NCBI GenBank assembly: GCA_023395595.1
Contig: JAEWYO010000008.1
Coordinates: forward strand, 1-24,834
DNA length: 24,834 nt
Direction of reading: 5' to 3'
Source of the DNA: Bacillota bacterium
GTDB lineage: Bacteria; Bacillota; Clostridia; Christensenellales; CAG-138
Positions 6,271 to 15,781 of this stretch are shown one piece after another (within the stretch, counting starts at the first letter, position 1; each line of letters starts with the position of its first letter). A program made the position numbers and the translations under genes. The notes under the pieces were generated by a model. The model made no database searches. It was not told where the DNA came from and saw nothing but the letters and a program-made list of their open reading frames with translations.

Positions 6271-7875
6271 ATGAACAAAGTTTATTTGCTGGATTCCACG
6301 CTGCGCGACGGCGCGCAGAGCGTTGGCATCTCCTTTTCTGTACAGGATAAAATCAAGATTGCGCGCATTCTCGATGAGCTTCAGGTGGACTATATTGAGG
6401 CGGGCAACCCCGGCTCCAACCCGAAGGATATGGAATTCTTCGAGCTGCTGCAGCAAAACCCGCTCAAGCACGCAAAAGTGACCGCTTTTGGCGCCACGCG
6501 AAAGAAGAATATCGCGGTGGAAGACGACGCGAATATCAAGTCTCTTTTGTCCGCCAACACGGAGTGCGTGACCATCTTCGGTAAATCGTGGGACATCCAT
6601 GTGACCGATATTCTCCGCGCGGAATTACCGGAAAACCTCGCGATGATTCGGGATACCGTGCGCTATCTCAAAGAACAGGGCAAAGAGGTCGTCTACGATG
6701 CGGAACACTTCTTTGACGGCTATCGTGCCAACCCGGACTATGCGCTCAGCACGTTGGAAGCAGCGTACCAGAGCGGCGCGGACTGCCTTTGCCTTTGCGA
6801 CACAAACGGCGGAAGCTTTCCTGACTTCGTACAGAACGTAACAAAGCTGGTCAAGGAACGCTTCCCCGTTGCGGTCGGCATCCACGCGCATGACGACGCG
6901 GGCATGGCGGCGGCAAACAGCGTTCTTGCGGTTACCGCGGGTGCCACGCATGTGCAGGGCACGCTGGCGGGATTCGGCGAGCGTTGTGGCAACGCAAATC
7001 TCTCTACTGTCCTGGCGAGCCTGCAACTCAAACTCGGTTACGATTGCGTACCCGCCGAGGCACTGGAGCGACTTACCAGTACGGTCCATGAGGTGGCCGA
7101 TATTTCCAACATCAGCGTCGGAAAGAACATGCCGTATGTCGGCGCAAACGCCTTCGCGCACAAGGGCGGGATGCATGTTGACGGCGTGATGAAAAATTCT
7201 CTCACGTTTGAGCACGTTTCTCCATCCGCGGTGGGCAACAGCCGCCGGGTGATGATGTCCGAGGTCGCAGGTAGAAGCGCAATCCTAGAAAAGGTTAAGG
7301 GATTTTATCCCGAAATCAAGAAGGATTCCGCAGAGGCCACGATGATCATCGACATGGTCAAGCAGATGGAACATCAAGGGTATCAGTTTGAAGGCGCAGA
7401 AGCTTCCTTTGAATTGGAAGTACGAAAGCTCCTCGGGGTACGTCCGAAATTCTTCGAACTGCAAATGCTCAGTGTGGTAGATGAGCCGCAGTCCGAAATC
7501 CGCAAAAAGCCGTCGCTCGCTTCGATTAAAGTTCTGGTCGGCGACAGGCTGGAGATTACGGCGGCGGAAGGGCTGGGCCCCGTGAACGCGATAGACGCAG
7601 CATTACGAAAGGCGCTGGAGGTATTTTATCCCGAAATCGGAGAAATCCGGTTGACGGATTACAAGGTACGTGTGCTGGACAGCGAAAGTGCAACGGCAGC
7701 AAAGGTTCGCGTACTCATAGAGTCCACCGACGGACATGCTTACTGGACAACGGTTGGCGTCGCGGTAGACATTATGCAGGCAAGCACACGCGCGCTGATG
7801 GACTCCATCGAATACAAACTGCTCAAATCCAACGCGCAGTCGAAGTGTCTCGAAGCGCAGGGCGAGAGCGCATAA
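6271..7875 (+). CDS. cimA: (R)-citramalate synthase
   Basis: Condenses pyruvate with acetyl-CoA to (R)-citramalate, the entry to isoleucine that bypasses threonine. The 534-residue protein begins with a DRE-TIM barrel: LLDSTLRDGAQSVGISFS holds the R-D catalytic pair, GIHAHDDAGMA the metal-binding histidines, and GTLAGFGERCGNANL the barrel end. Residues from about 400 form a LeuA-type allosteric C-domain, usual for feedback by isoleucine. The spelling DGAQS and the length separate it from the LeuA encoded five kilobases downstream, which has DGEQS. AGGAGG at 6258-6263 is 7 bases before ATG 6271. It is the first gene after the T-box leader, and LeuCD and LeuB further on can carry citramalate through to 2-ketobutyrate, as in other CimA pathways. 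Confidence 0.93.
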   Translation: MNKVYLLDSTLRDGAQSVGISFSVQDKIKIARILDELQVDYIEAGNPGSNPKDMEFFELLQQNPLKHAKVTAFGATRKKNIAVEDDANIKSLLSANTECVTIFGKSWDIHVTDILRAELPENLAMIRDTVRYLKEQGKEVVYDAEHFFDGYRANPDYALSTLEAAYQSGADCLCLCDTNGGSFPDFVQNVTKLVKERFPVAVGIHAHDDAGMAAANSVLAVTAGATHVQGTLAGFGERCGNANLSTVLASLQLKLGYDCVPAEALERLTSTVHEVADISNISVGKNMPYVGANAFAHKGGMHVDGVMKNSLTFEHVSPSAVGNSRRVMMSEVAGRSAILEKVKGFYPEIKKDSAEATMIIDMVKQMEHQGYQFEGAEASFELEVRKLLGVRPKFFELQMLSVVDEPQSEIRKKPSLASIKVLVGDRLEITAAEGLGPVNAIDAALRKALEVFYPEIGEIRLTDYKVRVLDSESATAAKVRVLIESTDGHAYWTTVGVAVDIMQASTRALMDSIEYKLLKSNAQSKCLEAQGESA

Positions 7876-7911
7876 CGAAGAAATGACCTGAGATCGAAAG
7901 GGGTACAATAT

Positions 7912-9621
7912 ATGAAACTCACCGGTTCCCAAATCTTGATCGAATGCCTCGTGGAGCAGGGTGTCGATACCGTGTTCGGCTACCCGGGCGGCTCCGTGCT
8001 GAATATCTATGACGAACTCTACAAAAATAGTGACCGCATCCACCATATTCTGACCGCACACGAACAGGGCGCATCCCATGCGGCAGACGGCTATGCGCGC
8101 GCAAGCGGAAAGGTCGGTGTTTGCATCGCAACCAGCGGCCCGGGCGCGACAAACCTCGTCACCGGCATCGCGACGGCGTATCTTGACAGCGTGCCTGTCG
8201 TGTTCATCACTGGCAACGTCAACGTCAACTTGATCGGTAAAGACAGCTTTCAGGAGGCGGACATCGCGGGTATCACAACCCCGATCACGAAGCACAACTT
8301 CATCGTCAAAGACGTGAAGGAACTGGCGGGCATCTTGCGTGAGGCATTTGAGATTGCGCGCGCTGGCAGACCAGGCCCGGTGCTCGTGGATATCCCGAAG
8401 AACGTAACAGCAGAGACGGCGGAATACACGCCGGAAACGATTGACACCCGCAAGAAAGAATCTCCGGTCAGCGCAGAAGCGGAAGCGGATATTGCAGAAC
8501 TTGCCAATATGATCCGCTCAAGCAGCAAGGTTTTCCTGCTTTGCGGCGGCGGCGCGCTGCTCTCCGGGGCGAGCGAAGAAATCTATCGACTCGCTGAATT
8601 GATCAAAGCTCCGGTTGGCTGCACGCTGATGGGCGCGGGCGCATTTCCCGCAACGCATCCGAACTTCACCGGAATGATCGGTATGCATGGCACACGCGCA
8701 ACCAACGTTGCTGTTTCGGAAAGCGAACTTTTCCTCGCGCTCGGCAGCCGATTCAACGACCGCGTGACGGGCGACGTGAACAAGTTCTGCAAAGGCGCAA
8801 AGATCGTTCAGATCGACATCGACGCTGCGGAGATCAACAAAAATGTTCGCACCGCGCACCACATCCTTGGCGATGTGAAGAGTGTGCTCGCCAGACTCCT
8901 GCAACTGCTCGAAACGACTCCAATTGAGACAGACGCGCGCGAAGAGTGGCTCAAGACGATACAATCGCTCAAGATGTCCTCTCATGCGCCAAAGTTTGAA
9001 GGATTTACGCCAAAAGCGATCATCACGCATGTACAGCAGCATCTGCCCAAAGATGCGTTGATCGTGACCGACGTGGGTCAGCACCAAATGTGGGCTGCGC
9101 GGTACTATAACTATGACGTGCCTGGCACTTTTATCACATCCGGCGGTTTTGGTACGATGGGCTATGGCGCGGGCGCTTCGATGGGCGCCGCCGTTGCTGT
9201 TGCAAAACATAACCGCAAAGTAGTGCTCATCACAGGCGATGGTTGCTTCCGCATGAACAGCAACGAACTCGCGACTATGCAGCATTATGGCATCCCCGTC
9301 GTCATCCTCGTGATGAACAACGGCGTGTTGGGCATGGTACGCCAATGGCAAACCGTGTTTTATGGCAAGCGCTATTCACAGACCAACCTCGACCGTGGGC
9401 CTGATTTTTCTAAGCTTGCGGACGCCTACGGCCTCAAGGGATATTCCGTTTGCTCGCTGGAGCAGTTCGACGAAACGTTTGCCAAGGCGTTGGATTCCGG
9501 CGAGACGGTCGTTCTCGATTGCCGTATCGGTTGCGACGAAACCATCGCACCGATGGTGGCGCCGGGCAAGCCCATCACGGAATTCGTGCTGCATGAGCAC
9601 GAAACACCGGTACAAAAGTAA
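7912..9621 (+). CDS. ilvB: Acetolactate synthase, catalytic (large) subunit
   Basis: Thiamine-diphosphate enzyme that joins two pyruvates to 2-acetolactate, or pyruvate with 2-ketobutyrate to 2-aceto-2-hydroxybutyrate. The 569 residues show the three-domain layout: an N-terminal PYR domain with FGYPGGSVLNIYDEL and the catalytic glutamate E51 in TAHEQGAS; a central FAD-binding domain; and a C-terminal PP domain with G442-D443-G444 and N469-N470 for Mg-ThDP, followed by GMVRQWQ. This is the biosynthetic, FAD-type enzyme rather than the catabolic AlsS by overall pattern and by the presence of a separate regulatory subunit. It follows cimA by 36 bases with an AAAGGGG ribosome site. Its partner ilvN is not adjacent but lies about 6 kb downstream behind ilvD and leuACDB. 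Confidence 0.96.
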   Translation: MKLTGSQILIECLVEQGVDTVFGYPGGSVLNIYDELYKNSDRIHHILTAHEQGASHAADGYARASGKVGVCIATSGPGATNLVTGIATAYLDSVPVVFITGNVNVNLIGKDSFQEADIAGITTPITKHNFIVKDVKELAGILREAFEIARAGRPGPVLVDIPKNVTAETAEYTPETIDTRKKESPVSAEAEADIAELANMIRSSSKVFLLCGGGALLSGASEEIYRLAELIKAPVGCTLMGAGAFPATHPNFTGMIGMHGTRATNVAVSESELFLALGSRFNDRVTGDVNKFCKGAKIVQIDIDAAEINKNVRTAHHILGDVKSVLARLLQLLETTPIETDAREEWLKTIQSLKMSSHAPKFEGFTPKAIITHVQQHLPKDALIVTDVGQHQMWAARYYNYDVPGTFITSGGFGTMGYGAGASMGAAVAVAKHNRKVVLITGDGCFRMNSNELATMQHYGIPVVILVMNNGVLGMVRQWQTVFYGKRYSQTNLDRGPDFSKLADAYGLKGYSVCSLEQFDETFAKALDSGETVVLDCRIGCDETIAPMVAPGKPITEFVLHEHETPVQK

Positions 9622-9638
9622 GAAGGGAAGACGAGTTT

Positions 9639-11297
9639 ATGCGCAGCGATGAAGTCACAAAAAATGCGGAGCGCGCGCCGCACCGCTCCCTGTTTAAAGC
9701 GATGGGATATACGGACGAGGAACTCAGCCGTCCGCTGATCGGAATCGCAAACCCCAGAAACGAAATCGTACCGGGCCACTTCAACCTCGACCAACTTTCT
9801 GAGGCAGTCAAGGCGGGTATTCGCATCGCCGGCGGCACGCCGATTGAGTTCGGCACCATCGGTGTGTGTGATGGCATTGCGATGGGTCACGCGGGCATGC
9901 ACTATTCTCTTGCCAGCCGCGAGATCATCGCAGACGAATGCGAAATCATGGCAGAGGCGCACCGCTTCGACGGCATGGTATTTTTGCCCGGATGCGACAA
10001 GATCATCCCCGGCATGCTGATGGCGGCGGCGCGGCTGGATCTGCCGGCGGTGTTTGTCACAGCAGGTCCGATGCTCTCCTATCAAGGCGGCGGCAAAAAC
10101 CTCGACCTCAACAGCGTGTTTGAAGCGGTCGGTGCGTTCAAAGCCGGCAAGGCGACGCAGGAAGACCTCGACTTCTGCGAAAACAATGCTTGTCCCGGCT
10201 GCGGCTCCTGTTCCGGCATGTTCACGGCAAACTCTATGTCCTGCCTGAGTGAAGCAATCGGCATGGCGCTGCCCGGCAACGGCACAATTCCGGCGGTGTA
10301 TGCCGAGCGGCTGCGCTTGGCAAAACACGCGGGTATGCAGGTGGTCGAGTTGGTAAAAAAAGACATTCGCCCGTCGCAAATTCTCACCGAAACCGCATTT
10401 GCAAATGCGCTTGCAGTAGATATGGCACTCGGCTGCTCCACCAACAGCGTGTTGCACCTGACCGCCATCGCTCGTGAAGCGGGCGTTACGCTCAATCTCG
10501 ATCTCATCAACGAGATCAGCGCGCGTGTGCCGAACCTCTGCCGCCTCGCTCCTTCCGGCCCGCATCATGTGGAAGATCTCTATCATGCGGGCGGTGTTTC
10601 AGCGGTGGTGAACGAGCTGATTCAAAACGGATATTACGACGGATCAACGATGACGGTTCTCGGTGTTTCCATGGCGGAGGCGGTCAAGACCGCGAAGATT
10701 CGCAACAGTAACGTGATTCATTCCTGCAAGGAACCGTATTCCAAAACTGGCGGCATCCAGATTCTCAAAGGAAACATCGCACCGGATGGCTCCGTTGTCA
10801 AGCGTGCCGCGGTTCTGGATAGTATGATGGTGCACAGCGGGAAAGCCAAGGTGTTTGACTCGGAAGAGCAGGCAATTCAGGCGATCTATGGCATGCAGAT
10901 CGAGGCGGGAGACGTGGTCGTCATCCGCTATGAAGGCCCGAAGGGCGGGCCCGGCATGCGCGAAATGCTTGGGCCGACGTCTGCAATTGCGGGCATGGGG
11001 CTGGACAGCACAGTTGCGCTCATCACGGACGGGCGCTTCTCCGGTGCATCCCGCGGGGCAGCAATCGGTCATGTTTCGCCGGAGGCGGCGCGCGGCGGCA
11101 ATATCGCGCTGATCCAAAATGGTGACATGATCGACATCGACATTCCGGCGGGCACGCTCCATGTTCGTGTCAGTGAAGCGGAGCTTGCCGAACGCAGAAA
11201 GAGCTGGCATGCGCCCGAACCGAAGGTTAAGAAGGGGTATCTTGCGCGCTACGAGCGCATGGTGTCCTCTGCTTCGGAAGGAGCGGTCGTCAAATAA
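9639..11297 (+). CDS. ilvD: Dihydroxy-acid dehydratase
   Basis: Dehydrates 2,3-dihydroxy-isovalerate and 2,3-dihydroxy-3-methylvalerate to the keto acids that precede valine and isoleucine. The 552-residue protein has PGCDKIIPGM with C119-D120-K121, giving an iron-sulfur ligand, a metal ligand and the lysine that is usually carbamylated, then CPGCGSCSGMFTANSM with cysteines at 185, 188 and 191, and GRFSGASRG near the end. The N-terminal region reads EIVPGH, as in the E. coli enzyme, instead of the PCN form of many [2Fe-2S] dehydratases, so I expect an oxygen-sensitive cluster of the E. coli kind. That fits an anaerobe but is inference. It is 17 bases after ilvB, with AGGGAAG before the start. 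Confidence 0.96.
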   Translation: MRSDEVTKNAERAPHRSLFKAMGYTDEELSRPLIGIANPRNEIVPGHFNLDQLSEAVKAGIRIAGGTPIEFGTIGVCDGIAMGHAGMHYSLASREIIADECEIMAEAHRFDGMVFLPGCDKIIPGMLMAAARLDLPAVFVTAGPMLSYQGGGKNLDLNSVFEAVGAFKAGKATQEDLDFCENNACPGCGSCSGMFTANSMSCLSEAIGMALPGNGTIPAVYAERLRLAKHAGMQVVELVKKDIRPSQILTETAFANALAVDMALGCSTNSVLHLTAIAREAGVTLNLDLINEISARVPNLCRLAPSGPHHVEDLYHAGGVSAVVNELIQNGYYDGSTMTVLGVSMAEAVKTAKIRNSNVIHSCKEPYSKTGGIQILKGNIAPDGSVVKRAAVLDSMMVHSGKAKVFDSEEQAIQAIYGMQIEAGDVVVIRYEGPKGGPGMREMLGPTSAIAGMGLDSTVALITDGRFSGASRGAAIGHVSPEAARGGNIALIQNGDMIDIDIPAGTLHVRVSEAELAERRKSWHAPEPKVKKGYLARYERMVSSASEGAVVK

Positions 11298-11320
11298 GAC
11301 CACCGCTTGAGGAAGCGAAG

Positions 11321-12847
11321 ATGAGACAGATTCAACTGTTTGACACCACATTGCGCGACGGCGAGCAGTCCCCGGGCTGCAGTATGAACGCCAAAGAAAA
11401 GATCGACATGGCACGCCAGCTCGAATCCCTCGGCGTACATGTCATCGAAGCGGGGATCGCCTCCGCATCGCAGAGCGACTTCAACGCCGTGCGCGCAGTT
11501 GCAAAAGAGCTGCGGCAGGCAACCGTGACAAGCCTTGTTCGCGCACTGGCAAAGGACATCGATAATACATGGGAAGCCCTACGCCACGCGCGGCATCCAC
11601 GCATGCATCTGCTGATTCCGACATCCGACATCCTTCTGGAGCAGCGGCTCAGGAAGTCGCGGCAAGAGGTGCTGGAGCAGACGGTAGAGACGGTGCGATA
11701 CGCAAGAAAGTTCTGCGAGGACGTTCAGTTTTCGGCCGAGGACGCAACCCGAAGCGATCCGGAATTTCTCGCCAAAGTATGTGAAGCGGCAATCGCTTCC
11801 GGCGCGACCATCATCAACCTGCCGGATTCGATGGGGTACAGCACACCGGAGGAATACGCAAGCCTGTTTCGGTTCCTGCGCGGGTCGGTCAAAGGTGCGG
11901 AGCACATAACGTTTTCTGCGCATTGCCACAATGACCTTGGACTTGCCGTTGCAAATTCTCTTTCGGCGGTTCTCGCGGGAGCGGATCAGGTCGAATGCAC
12001 GATCAACGGCATTGGCGAGCGGGCGGGCAACACCGCGCTTGAAGAAATCGCGATGAACCTCAAAACCCGCGAAGCGTACTATAACGCGAGCACGGCACTC
12101 GACTGCACGCAGCTATACAAAACCAGCAGGCTGCTGACCACGATCACAGGCGTTAAAGTGCAGCCAAACAAAGCCGTCGTCGGCGAAAACGCGTTTGCGC
12201 AGGAGGTTGGAACGCTTCCGCAAGGCACACACGAAAGCCAACCATACGAGACAATGCGACCGGAGATGGTCGGGTTGACCACGAGCAAGATGGTGCTTGG
12301 CAAACATTCCGGCAGGCACGCGTTTAACGAGCGGGTGCGGGAACTTGGCTACAGCGTGGATTTTGATCTGTCCAACACGCTTTTTAAGCGATTTAAAGAG
12401 CTGGCGGACAAGAAGAAGACCGTTTCTGACCGGGATATCGAGGCGCTGGTGCGCAGCATCCTCGCGCAGGAAATACGCAAGAGTTACTCGTTGGAACGCT
12501 ATGTGATCAATTCCGGCAACACCATTACGCCGACTTCCAGCATTGCGCTCACTGGCGCGGATGGAACACGCTCGGAAAAGGTTGCAATCGGGTTTGGCCC
12601 AGTGGACGCTTCGTTTAACGCGATCAACAAGATCGTAGGTCGATCAGTCAAGTTGGAGGAATACTCCATCGGTGCGGTCACAGAAGGGCGCGATGCGCAG
12701 GGCGAAGTCAGTGTAAAGATCAGCAGCGAAGGGGCTACGGCAAAGGGCTACGGGCTTAGTACCGATGTGATCGAGGCGAGCATTCTTGCCTACATAAACG
12801 CGATCAATAATCTGATCTACGAGACCACACGGGAAGAGCAAATTTAG
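11321..12847 (+). CDS. leuA: 2-isopropylmalate synthase
   Basis: Condenses acetyl-CoA with 2-ketoisovalerate, the first committed step of leucine synthesis. The 508-residue protein has the DRE-TIM barrel with FDTTLRDGEQSPGCSMN at the N-terminus, SAHCHNDLGLAVANS carrying the metal histidines, and INGIGERAGNTALEEI. The C-terminal part from about residue 390 is the allosteric domain, where leucine normally binds for feedback inhibition (NSGNTITPTSSI, then GPVDASFNAINKI). It follows ilvD by 23 bases with GAGGAAG before the ATG. It is a paralogue of the cimA product in the same operon; the motif differences support the separate calls. Confidence 0.95.
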   Translation: MRQIQLFDTTLRDGEQSPGCSMNAKEKIDMARQLESLGVHVIEAGIASASQSDFNAVRAVAKELRQATVTSLVRALAKDIDNTWEALRHARHPRMHLLIPTSDILLEQRLRKSRQEVLEQTVETVRYARKFCEDVQFSAEDATRSDPEFLAKVCEAAIASGATIINLPDSMGYSTPEEYASLFRFLRGSVKGAEHITFSAHCHNDLGLAVANSLSAVLAGADQVECTINGIGERAGNTALEEIAMNLKTREAYYNASTALDCTQLYKTSRLLTTITGVKVQPNKAVVGENAFAQEVGTLPQGTHESQPYETMRPEMVGLTTSKMVLGKHSGRHAFNERVRELGYSVDFDLSNTLFKRFKELADKKKTVSDRDIEALVRSILAQEIRKSYSLERYVINSGNTITPTSSIALTGADGTRSEKVAIGFGPVDASFNAINKIVGRSVKLEEYSIGAVTEGRDAQGEVSVKISSEGATAKGYGLSTDVIEASILAYINAINNLIYETTREEQI

Positions 12848-12914
12848 CTGATACATCTGCGTAGATGCGCAGCAGGCATATGGATTACAGAACACAGGAG
12901 GAGCAAAACACAGT

Positions 12915-14189
12915 ATGGGAATGACAATGACGCAAAAGATACTCGCAAGCCACGCCGGACTGGATCAAGTCAGCGCAGGACAGTTGATCCGTGCGAAGGT
13001 TGATCTGGTGCTTGGCAACGACATCACCGCGCCGGTTGCGATTGTCGAGTTTGATAAAGCGGGCTTAAACAGCGTATTCAACAAAGACAAAATTGCGCTC
13101 GTGATGGATCACTTTACGCCGAACAAGGACATCAAAGCAGCGGAACAGTGCAAAACCGTTCGTGAGTTTGCCAAGAAGTATCAGATCACGAATTTCTTTG
13201 ATGTTGGTAAGGTCGGGGTCGAGCACGCTCTTTTGCCGGAGATGGGTCTCGTGAAACCCGGCGATCTGATCATCGGTGCGGACTCGCACACCTGCACCTA
13301 TGGCGCGCTCGGCGCGTTCTCCACTGGTGTCGGCAGCACGGACATGGCGGCTGGCATGGCGACAGGCCTTTGCTGGCTGAAGGTACCGACCGCGATGCGC
13401 TTTGTCCTGAAAGGCAAGCTTAAGCCGTGGGTATCCGGCAAGGACGTCATCCTCCAGATCATCGGCATGATCGGCGTGGACGGCGCACTCTATCAATCGA
13501 TGGAGTTCACGGGTGAAGGGCTTGCCAGCCTCACGATGGAAGACCGCCTCTGCATGGCGAACATGGCGATTGAAGCGGGAGCCAAAAACGGCGTATTTGA
13601 ATACGACGAAAAGACCGAACAGTTTGCAAAGGAACACAACTGCGCGCCTTGGACGATCTACAAAGCGGACGATGACGCAGAATACACCAAAACGTTTGAA
13701 ATCGATCTCTCCGCAATTGAACCCACGGTATCGCTGCCGCACCTGCCGGAGAACGCGAAACCCGTCTCCGAGGTCGGTGAGATCACAATCGACCAGGCGG
13801 TCATCGGCAGCTGCACCAACGGCAGAATCGAAGACCTCCGCGCGGCAGCAAAGATCTTCGAAGGCCGACAGGTACACGACGGCGTGCGCTGTATTGTGAT
13901 TCCCGCCACGCAGAAGATCATGCTGCAGGCGATAGAAGAAGGACTCGTCAAGACGTTTATCGACGCAGGCTGCGCTGTGAGCACGCCCACCTGCGGGCCC
14001 TGCCTCGGCGGTCACATGGGCATTCTTGCCAAAGGCGAGCGCGCGGTAGCCACGACCAACCGCAACTTCGTCGGACGCATGGGACACACGGGATCGGAAG
14101 TGTATCTTGCGTCTCCCGCCGTCGCCGCTGCATCCGCCATCGCAGGCAAACTCGTCACACCCGAATCCGTGTTAGGAGGTAAAGCATGA
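12915..14189 (+). CDS. leuC: 3-isopropylmalate dehydratase, large subunit
   Basis: With LeuD it isomerises 2-isopropylmalate to 3-isopropylmalate, and probably citramalate to 3-methylmalate in the isoleucine route. The 424-residue protein belongs to the shorter, archaeal/clostridial LeuC type and binds a [4Fe-4S] cluster. The three ligands are visible: C300 in GSCTNGR, and C360 and C363 in TCGPCLGGHMG. GADSHTCTYGALGAFSTGVG near residue 115 is the aconitase-family signature. GGAGGAG (12898-12903) is 11 bases from ATG 12915, a little long; ATG 12921 or 12927 are possible starts, but MGMTMTQKI at the N-terminus is common in this group. A 67-base gap separates it from leuA; its stop overlaps the start of leuD. 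Confidence 0.95.
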   Translation: MGMTMTQKILASHAGLDQVSAGQLIRAKVDLVLGNDITAPVAIVEFDKAGLNSVFNKDKIALVMDHFTPNKDIKAAEQCKTVREFAKKYQITNFFDVGKVGVEHALLPEMGLVKPGDLIIGADSHTCTYGALGAFSTGVGSTDMAAGMATGLCWLKVPTAMRFVLKGKLKPWVSGKDVILQIIGMIGVDGALYQSMEFTGEGLASLTMEDRLCMANMAIEAGAKNGVFEYDEKTEQFAKEHNCAPWTIYKADDDAEYTKTFEIDLSAIEPTVSLPHLPENAKPVSEVGEITIDQAVIGSCTNGRIEDLRAAAKIFEGRQVHDGVRCIVIPATQKIMLQAIEEGLVKTFIDAGCAVSTPTCGPCLGGHMGILAKGERAVATTNRNFVGRMGHTGSEVYLASPAVAAASAIAGKLVTPESVLGGKA

Positions 14190-14677
14190 ATGCAACAGGA
14201 ACCGCCATCAAGTATGGCGACAACATTGATACCGACGTGATCATCCCCGCGCGCTATCTCAACACCACCGACCCCAAAGAGCTCGCTTCGCACTGTATGG
14301 AGGACATCGACAAAGAATTCGCCAAGCGTGTGCAGACCGGCGATGTTATGGTCGGCGGCAAAAACTTTGGCTGCGGCAGCTCGCGTGAGCACGCGCCGAT
14401 CGCAATCAAGGAAAGCGGCATCTCCTGTGTCATCGCAAGCACGTTTGCGCGTATCTTCTACCGCAACGCGATCAACATCGGACTTCCGATTGTAGAGTGC
14501 CCCGAAGCGAGCGAAAAGATTCAACCCGGCGACAAGATCAGCGTAAACTTCGATACGGGCGTGATCACAAACCTCACCAAGGGTGAAAGCTATCAGGGCG
14601 AACCCTTCCCGGCGTTCATCCAAGGTATCATCTCCGCAGGCGGGCTGATGAACGCCATCAAGACGGGCAAGTTGTAA
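14186..14677 (+). CDS. leuD: 3-isopropylmalate dehydratase, small subunit
   Basis: The 163-residue swivelling subunit of isopropylmalate isomerase. Its start overlaps the leuC stop by four bases (ATGA), with AGGAGG just upstream inside leuC, so the two subunits should be translationally coupled. Recognisable parts are YGDNIDTDVIIPARYL at the N-terminus, GGKNFGCGSSREHAPIAIK with the substrate-contacting serine-arginine motif, and SRIF-like ASTFARIFYRNAINIGLP. The length matches the short bacterial/archaeal LeuD that partners the 424-residue type of LeuC. Confidence 0.96.
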   Translation: MNATGTAIKYGDNIDTDVIIPARYLNTTDPKELASHCMEDIDKEFAKRVQTGDVMVGGKNFGCGSSREHAPIAIKESGISCVIASTFARIFYRNAINIGLPIVECPEASEKIQPGDKISVNFDTGVITNLTKGESYQGEPFPAFIQGIISAGGLMNAIKTGKL

Positions 14678-14691
14678 GGGAGAGACGGACG

Positions 14692-15768
14692 ATGAACTAT
14701 AACATTGCGGTCATTCGCGGAGATGGAATCGGCCCCGAGATCGTCGGGGAAGCCATCAAGGCGCTTAACGTTGCGGCAAAGCGATTTGGCTTTGCGTTGA
14801 GTTATCACGATGTACTCATGGGTGGTTGCGCCATCGATGCGACCGGCGTTCCGCTGCCGGAGGAGACAATCCGCGTCTGCAAAGCCAGCAGCGCGGTTCT
14901 GCTCGGCGCGGTCGGCGGGCCAAAGTGGGACACGCTGCCCGGGCATCTGCGCCCGGAGGCAGGCTTGCTTGGCATCCGCGCGGCGCTGGGGCTCTATGCA
15001 AACCTTCGTCCGGCGGTGCTGTTTGACGCACTAAAGGACGCCTGTCCACTCAAATCGGAAATCGTGAAAAACGGGCTCGACATCTTGATGGTACGCGAGC
15101 TCACAGGCGGCATCTATTTTGGCGAACGCGGTAGAAGCAAAGGCGAGCGCGGGGAAGAAGCCTACGACACGGAACGTTATTCCGTTTTGGAAGTCGAGCG
15201 CATCGGCAGAATCGGCTTTGAAGCTGCAAGAAAACGCGGCAGCAAGTTAACCAGCGTAGACAAGGCAAATGTCCTCGAAAGCTCCCGACTCTGGCGCGAG
15301 ACCATGCATAGGCTTGCAAAGGAATATTCTGATGTCGTGTATGACGACATGCTTGTTGACAATGCAGCAATGCAGCTTGTTCGCAATCCCGCGCGATTCG
15401 ACGTAGTGGTCACGAGCAACATGTTTGGCGACATTCTCTCGGATGAAGCAAGCATGATCACAGGTTCCATCGGCATGCTGCCTTCCGCCTCGCTGGGCGA
15501 CGGCACGCTGGGTCTGTATGAACCGATTCACGGTTCCGCGCCGGACATCGCGGGCACCGGTACTGCAAACCCGCTTGCGACCATCCTTTCCTGCGCAATG
15601 CTGCTTCGGTACTCGCTCAACCAGCAGGAAGCGGCAAATGCGATTGAGCGCGCGGTTCAGCAGGCCCTTGAAGAAGGCTGGCGTACGGCGGACATTGCAG
15701 CGGGCAAGGAATCCATCTCAACCCAGCAAATGGGAGACATCGTCTGCCGCCTGATTGAGACGGCGTAA
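14692..15768 (+). CDS. leuB: 3-isopropylmalate dehydrogenase
   Basis: Oxidatively decarboxylates 3-isopropylmalate to 2-ketoisocaproate with NAD+, and probably 3-methylmalate to 2-ketobutyrate for isoleucine. The 358-residue protein starts with IAVIRGDGIGPEIVGEAIKA. The substrate-binding motif RELTGGIYFG lies near residue 135, and the metal and cofactor region is NMFGDILSDEASMITGSIGM. The loop GLYEPIHGSAPDIAGTGTAN is typical of the NAD-dependent group. It lies 14 bases after leuD. Placement of leuB after leuCD, not before as in Bacillus or E. coli, is a feature of this operon. Confidence 0.96.
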   Translation: MNYNIAVIRGDGIGPEIVGEAIKALNVAAKRFGFALSYHDVLMGGCAIDATGVPLPEETIRVCKASSAVLLGAVGGPKWDTLPGHLRPEAGLLGIRAALGLYANLRPAVLFDALKDACPLKSEIVKNGLDILMVRELTGGIYFGERGRSKGERGEEAYDTERYSVLEVERIGRIGFEAARKRGSKLTSVDKANVLESSRLWRETMHRLAKEYSDVVYDDMLVDNAAMQLVRNPARFDVVVTSNMFGDILSDEASMITGSIGMLPSASLGDGTLGLYEPIHGSAPDIAGTGTANPLATILSCAMLLRYSLNQQEAANAIERAVQQALEEGWRTADIAAGKESISTQQMGDIVCRLIETA

Positions 15769-15781
15769 GGAAGGAGTCAAT